Source: Nitrosomonas sp.
GTDB taxonomy: Bacteria > Pseudomonadota > Gammaproteobacteria > Burkholderiales > Nitrosomonadaceae
DNA: 52,683 nucleotides
Assembly (NCBI GenBank): GCA_028577615.1
Contig: JAJSDU010000020.1
Coordinates: 1 to 52,683 of the forward strand
Reading direction: 5' to 3'
Under the pieces are notes generated by a model. That model saw only the letters and a list, made by a program, of their open reading frames with translations. It ran no database searches and was not told where the DNA came from. Position 1 is the first letter of the stretch. Every line of letters begins with the position of its first letter. The translations under genes and the position numbers were made by a program. Of this stretch, positions 49,247-52,683 are shown one piece after another.

Positions 49247-52200
49247 TCAAGACATCAGTTGTTTAATTAGCGCATCGACATCTTCTTCAGATAGCCGGTC
49301 GACCAGCGAATCCTTCTGCTCTGCACTCTCCGCCATGGCATTGCCTGCCAGCTTTGTCTTTTCAAAAATCGCCTCGACGATCAGACTTAAGCTTTGTCCG
49401 CGCAGCAGTTCCAAAGTGGAAATTCTCACGCCAAATGTCTGGAAAATCGCAGCCTGTAGCTCGGCTGCCATCAGTGAATCCACACCAAGCTGGGTTAAGG
49501 AGTGCTGCATCTCGATTTTTTCAACGGGTATACGCAGCGTTTTGCCGATTTGCACCTGGAACGCCGTTGACATCGCAGCAATCCGCTCATGCGCCGGTAA
49601 CCGGCTGATCTCCTGGCAAATACCGGTCATTTGCGAATCTGCAGCGCCAGATGACGGCATCAGCTCTGAGAAACGGGGTGAGTTACCGCCCATCGGCTCA
49701 AATTCCCGCCAGCGAGACCAGTCAGTGTTCATTAACCCGTATTGCGCCAGTTTCATATTTCTCATGCTCGCCCATAGATCCAGCGATTCCCCTGCATCCA
49801 GCGGCGTTATGCCCATATTCTCCAGATGTTTGCTGACTTCCTCGCTTTCCAGCGCCATACCGGTCGCAATAGCGCCCCAGTTGATGCTGGTTGCGGGCAA
49901 TCCATTCGCCTGGCGATGGCAAGCCAGCGCATCAAGAAAAGTATTTGCGGCTGAGTAATTGGCCTGACGGCCATTTCCGATCAAAGCAGAAACCGATGAA
50001 AACAATACGAAGAAATCCAACGCCATGCCGGCGGTCAATCGATGAAGATTCCATGCTCCGATCGCTTTAGCCTGCATCACGGTGGAAATCCGGTACGGAT
50101 TCAAATCACGGATCGGCGCATCGTGCAATACCGCTGCTGTATGCAGAATTCCCTTAAGCGGCGGAAACGTTTGCCTGATCTTACTCAATAATTGTGTAAC
50201 CTGAACTTCATCAGCAATGTCAACCAGCGCTTCCATCACCTGTACGCCTTGTTTTTTCAGCGCCGCCAGCACTGTTTTTGCTGCATCTGTAGTCGCGCCG
50301 CGCCTGCCTGCCAGAACAAGATGCCGCGCGCCATGCTTGACCAGCCAGTTGGCAGTTTCCAGACCAAATCCGCCAAAACCACCGGTGATTAAATAAGAAG
50401 CGCCAGCATCCAATCTATATTCGTCATCGCCCAGCGAAACTGAGATTTCCGTTATATCGCTGAAAGATATCACCGGTGTTTGAAAATGACTTAATGCAGG
50501 CTCTGCAGACAGCTGCTTTGGCGAAAGCGGATACGAAACAGCGCAGGACAGCGGGTTTTCGCCCAAATAATGCGTGATTTCAGATAACATTCCGGCAAAC
50601 AGCGCGGGTGATGACAATGCCATAGCTAATCCATCCGGCTGGAAGAGAATCGTACCCAACTTATTTGAAGATGCTCTCGGGAAAACTGAATTCCGCGTAA
50701 TCACGATTTCACGCATCGCAGAAAAACCTGATCGGGGAAAAACGGCTTCCTCGCTATCCGCGTGAATCCATGCGCCAATTTCAGCAGATTGTCCTTTTTT
50801 TCTGAATGAATCAGCGAAATCAACTTTACGGGCATCCAGAACAGTCAAACCATGCCGTGATTCCAGCGCCCTGATTTGCGCGTCATCAGCGCTATAGAAC
50901 GTCAGATCTGCGTTCAACCATTTTGAGATCTCCAGCAGCGCAGATATGCTCAACCCGGACTGCGCATCAACCAGCAGTGTTTCCCCGGATGAAATGTTCG
51001 TCAGATACCTGAGCAGGTAGTAGGCTGGAAGCAGGGAAGCAGCCAGCGCGACCAGATCTGCCGGAGCCATCTCTTTAAGCGGTCCCGTTACAGTGAGTAC
51101 CTGCGTCACGGGCAGCGTGCAATGCGAGGCGGGCATGCCCTGAGCAGCGATAATGACGCGATCATTTTTGTTCAGCTGCGATACATGCCTGCCTGTCCTG
51201 CATACACGTCCTGTCGCCAGGTACCCATTGACCATGTTTTCCCCGCCAGGATCTGCTGCCGCAGCACCATCAAGGCATACATGGTCGACGGCAATTTCCA
51301 CTTCATGTGCTTTTGGCCGGACACGGAAGGTTGCTTTGAATGCAAAATCATCACTCAGCTGGAATGCTTCCACCTGCGCGGCATTGATCGATAAAGTCTG
51401 ATCACGGAAATCATCATCCGGTATTTCCACATGCGCCAGACGATGCACAAATCGCTGTGCATCGCGGAATGCCACGTCGTCCTCGGTATTGTCTGACAAC
51501 AGCTCGGTTATCAGTTGCGCAACAGATGACTCAACATGGCGGCCATCGAGATCGATCAAAGAACATTTAAACGCGGGAAATTCATTATGCGCAACCCGTG
51601 CCAGTCCTACCAGAGACGATTGCGCCAGATTGTTCAATCCGTCATCTTCTTTTACCAGATGCGCATCCTGTGTCACAAAATACAACCGGGGTGAAGCCGG
51701 AGTTAATACCGCTTCAACAATCTGCAAAATCTGCAACGCAGCGGATGTCTGCCCGACTCCTGCCGGATCGCCCGCAGCGCCAGACGCGTTTAAGCCCCAC
51801 AAGTAGACTATTCCGGCGCAGTTCCTGTCTTTTACGTATTCAAGAATCGTCCTGAGATGATGAATTTGATCGCAGTCCAGCGCGCGAATAGCGGGATCAC
51901 CCGTCTGATATATATCTGCAGCTTTGATCTGAAATACGTTGTTACCCGGTTCCGCTTCGAGCTGCGCGCACAGTGCATTGCAGGCATCGCTGTTATTCGC
52001 GAAAACAACCCACGCGCCGCTGCGATTATTTTCGGCTTCAATCGCCTGCTGCCGCCACTTCCATGCATAAGCATATTCTGCAAGCCGCGCCGCGGATTCT
52101 TCCTGCTTTGTCTGCAATGCCCTGCAGAACAAATTGTCTATCTCTACGCATAAATCCCCTGACGCGTCATACAGAAACAGCGAACCCCTGATGCCTGTTT

Positions 52201-52683
52201 TGTCTTTCTGCACCAGCTGCCCATGACACCAGAGCAGCTTCCCCGGAGGATTATGGTAGGTAATTTTTCCAATCGACACGGGCATATAGAAACAGGCATC
52301 ATCTTCAACCAAAGTAATGAGTGATTGGAAACAGCCGTCGAGCAAACAGGGATGCAGATAATAAGCGGACAGGTCGTCATGCAGATGATCATGCAGCTCG
52401 ATTCGCGCCAGCACTTCATTTTTCCCCCGATTTATCTGGCGAATGGTCTGGAAACAGGGGCCATATGCCAGACCTCTTGTTGCCAGACTGCTGTAAAGCA
52501 GACCGGTGTCTACGTGTTCGTCACATCGTCTGGAAATTTTTTCAAGCCTGTTCGCAGCCTGTCTACCGTTGCCTTTATTATTGCCGCCAGACTTCCATTC
52601 CTTCACTACCCCTGAGGCGTGCAACTGCCAGTTAGCCGAATCTTCCCGTTCTTTGCTGAAAAAAGAATACTTTCCGTTTTCAC
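49247..52683 (-). CDS. type I polyketide synthase, 3' part: DH-psiKR-(degenerate ER)-KR-ACP
   Basis: The frame is open to the right edge (window begins inside it with [20 protein letters not shown]); the TTG at 52624 is not a start. The KS-AT part must lie beyond the window. Order: DH C-terminal half (about 52130-52683) with the conserved YGPCFQ and the catalytic aspartate in [10 protein letters not shown]; a structural psiKR; an ER-like domain (about 50430-51360) whose NADPH loop reads QSGLSISA instead of GGVGxAA; KR (about 49850-50420) with [28 protein letters not shown] and the B-type LHD; ACP (about 49390-49580) with LGVDSL, serine at 49475-49477; and a C-terminal tail [15 protein letters not shown]. 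No thioesterase follows. Substrate choice and product cannot be told from this part. Confidence 0.92.
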   Translation of the reverse strand, partial: ENGKYSFFSKEREDSANWQLHASGVVKEWKSGGNNKGNGRQAANRLEKISRRCDEHVDTGLLYSSLATRGLAYGPCFQTIRQINRGKNEVLARIELHDHLHDDLSAYYLHPCLLDGCFQSLITLVEDDACFYMPVSIGKITYHNPPGKLLWCHGQLVQKDKTGIRGSLFLYDASGDLCVEIDNLFCRALQTKQEESAARLAEYAYAWKWRQQAIEAENNRSGAWVVFANNSDACNALCAQLEAEPGNNVFQIKAADIYQTGDPAIRALDCDQIHHLRTILEYVKDRNCAGIVYLWGLNASGAAGDPAGVGQTSAALQILQIVEAVLTPASPRLYFVTQDAHLVKEDDGLNNLAQSSLVGLARVAHNEFPAFKCSLIDLDGRHVESSVAQLITELLSDNTEDDVAFRDAQRFVHRLAHVEIPDDDFRDQTLSINAAQVEAFQLSDDFAFKATFRVRPKAHEVEIAVDHVCLDGAAAADPGGENMVNGYLATGRVCRTGRHVSQLNKNDRVIIAAQGMPASHCTLPVTQVLTVTGPLKEMAPADLVALAASLLPAYYLLRYLTNISSGETLLVDAQSGLSISALLEISKWLNADLTFYSADDAQIRALESRHGLTVLDARKVDFADSFRKKGQSAEIGAWIHADSEEAVFPRSGFSAMREIVITRNSVFPRASSNKLGTILFQPDGLAMALSSPALFAGMLSEITHYLGENPLSCAVSYPLSPKQLSAEPALSHFQTPVISFSDITEISVSLGDDEYRLDAGASYLITGGFGGFGLETANWLVKHGARHLVLAGRRGATTDAAKTVLAALKKQGVQVMEALVDIADEVQVTQLLSKIRQTFPPLKGILHTAAVLHDAPIRDLNPYRISTVMQAKAIGAWNLHRLTAGMALDFFVLFSSVSALIGNGRQANYSAANTFLDALACHRQANGLPATSINWGAIATGMALESEEVSKHLENMGITPLDAGESLDLWASMRNMKLAQYGLMNTDWSRWREFEPMGGNSPRFSELMPSSGAADSQMTGICQEISRLPAHERIAAMSTAFQVQIGKTLRIPVEKIEMQHSLTQLGVDSLMAAELQAAIFQTFGVRISTLELLRGQSLSLIVEAIFEKTKLAGNAMAESAEQKDSLVDRLSEEDVDALIKQLMS

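Overview
The window looks like chromosomal DNA of a betaproteobacterium, most probably a Nitrosomonas-like member of the Nitrosomonadaceae. This rests on moderate GC content, the complete F1Fo ATP synthase operon next to glmU-glmS and yebC-ruvCAB, the Mrp antiporter operon and the overall style of the proteins. There is no rRNA gene to settle it, and I saw no convincing tRNA or CRISPR array. The taxonomic call is an inference.

Layout. (1) 1-4104: the 3' part of a large Rhs/YD-repeat gene with a variable C-terminal toxin tip, followed by its likely immunity gene. (2) 4124-8121: a small accessory island bracketed by two inverted copies of a ~136-bp repeat. It carries a GlsB-type membrane protein, a BrnT/BrnA toxin-antitoxin locus whose toxin gene is frameshifted, an Mrr-like nuclease with a small membrane protein, a REP-associated tyrosine transposase (RAYT) inside its own inverted repeats, and an unknown gene. 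(3) 8218-18089: tex, the mrpA/B-C-D-E-F-G antiporter operon, a SnoaL-like protein and yaaA. (4) 18248-26159: a CHASE2-adenylate/guanylate cyclase, a FecR-TPR-outer-membrane-barrel fusion, a lipoprotein, and two tandem paralogues of an unrecognised acidic family. (5) 26290-33051: yebC-ruvC-ruvA-ruvB plus a small membrane-anchored protein, then glmU-glmS. (6) 33207-40092: atpIBEFHAGDC with a clear sigma70-type promoter and an intrinsic terminator. (7) 40275-42438: an MsbA-type ABC exporter and a small parvulin. (8) 42604-52683: a tight six-gene operon on the minus strand. It starts beyond the right edge with a type I polyketide synthase, then an alpha-oxoamine synthase, an MMPL/RND transporter, a LolA-like periplasmic protein, an outer-membrane barrel protein, and a decayed Sfp-type phosphopantetheinyl transferase.

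How the genes work together. The most interesting system is the last operon. The PKS ends in an ACP without a thioesterase, and the next gene is a PLP enzyme that would release the chain by decarboxylative condensation with an amino acid. The three genes after it form an inner-membrane, periplasm and outer-membrane set suited to moving a hydrophobic product to the outer membrane. The product cannot be predicted because the PKS is cut by the window edge. A second unusual group is the cyclase / FecR-TPR-barrel / lipoprotein set. Several genes carry single-base frameshifts (brnT once, the PPTase three times) while the large housekeeping genes are intact, which points to true gene decay rather than general sequencing error.
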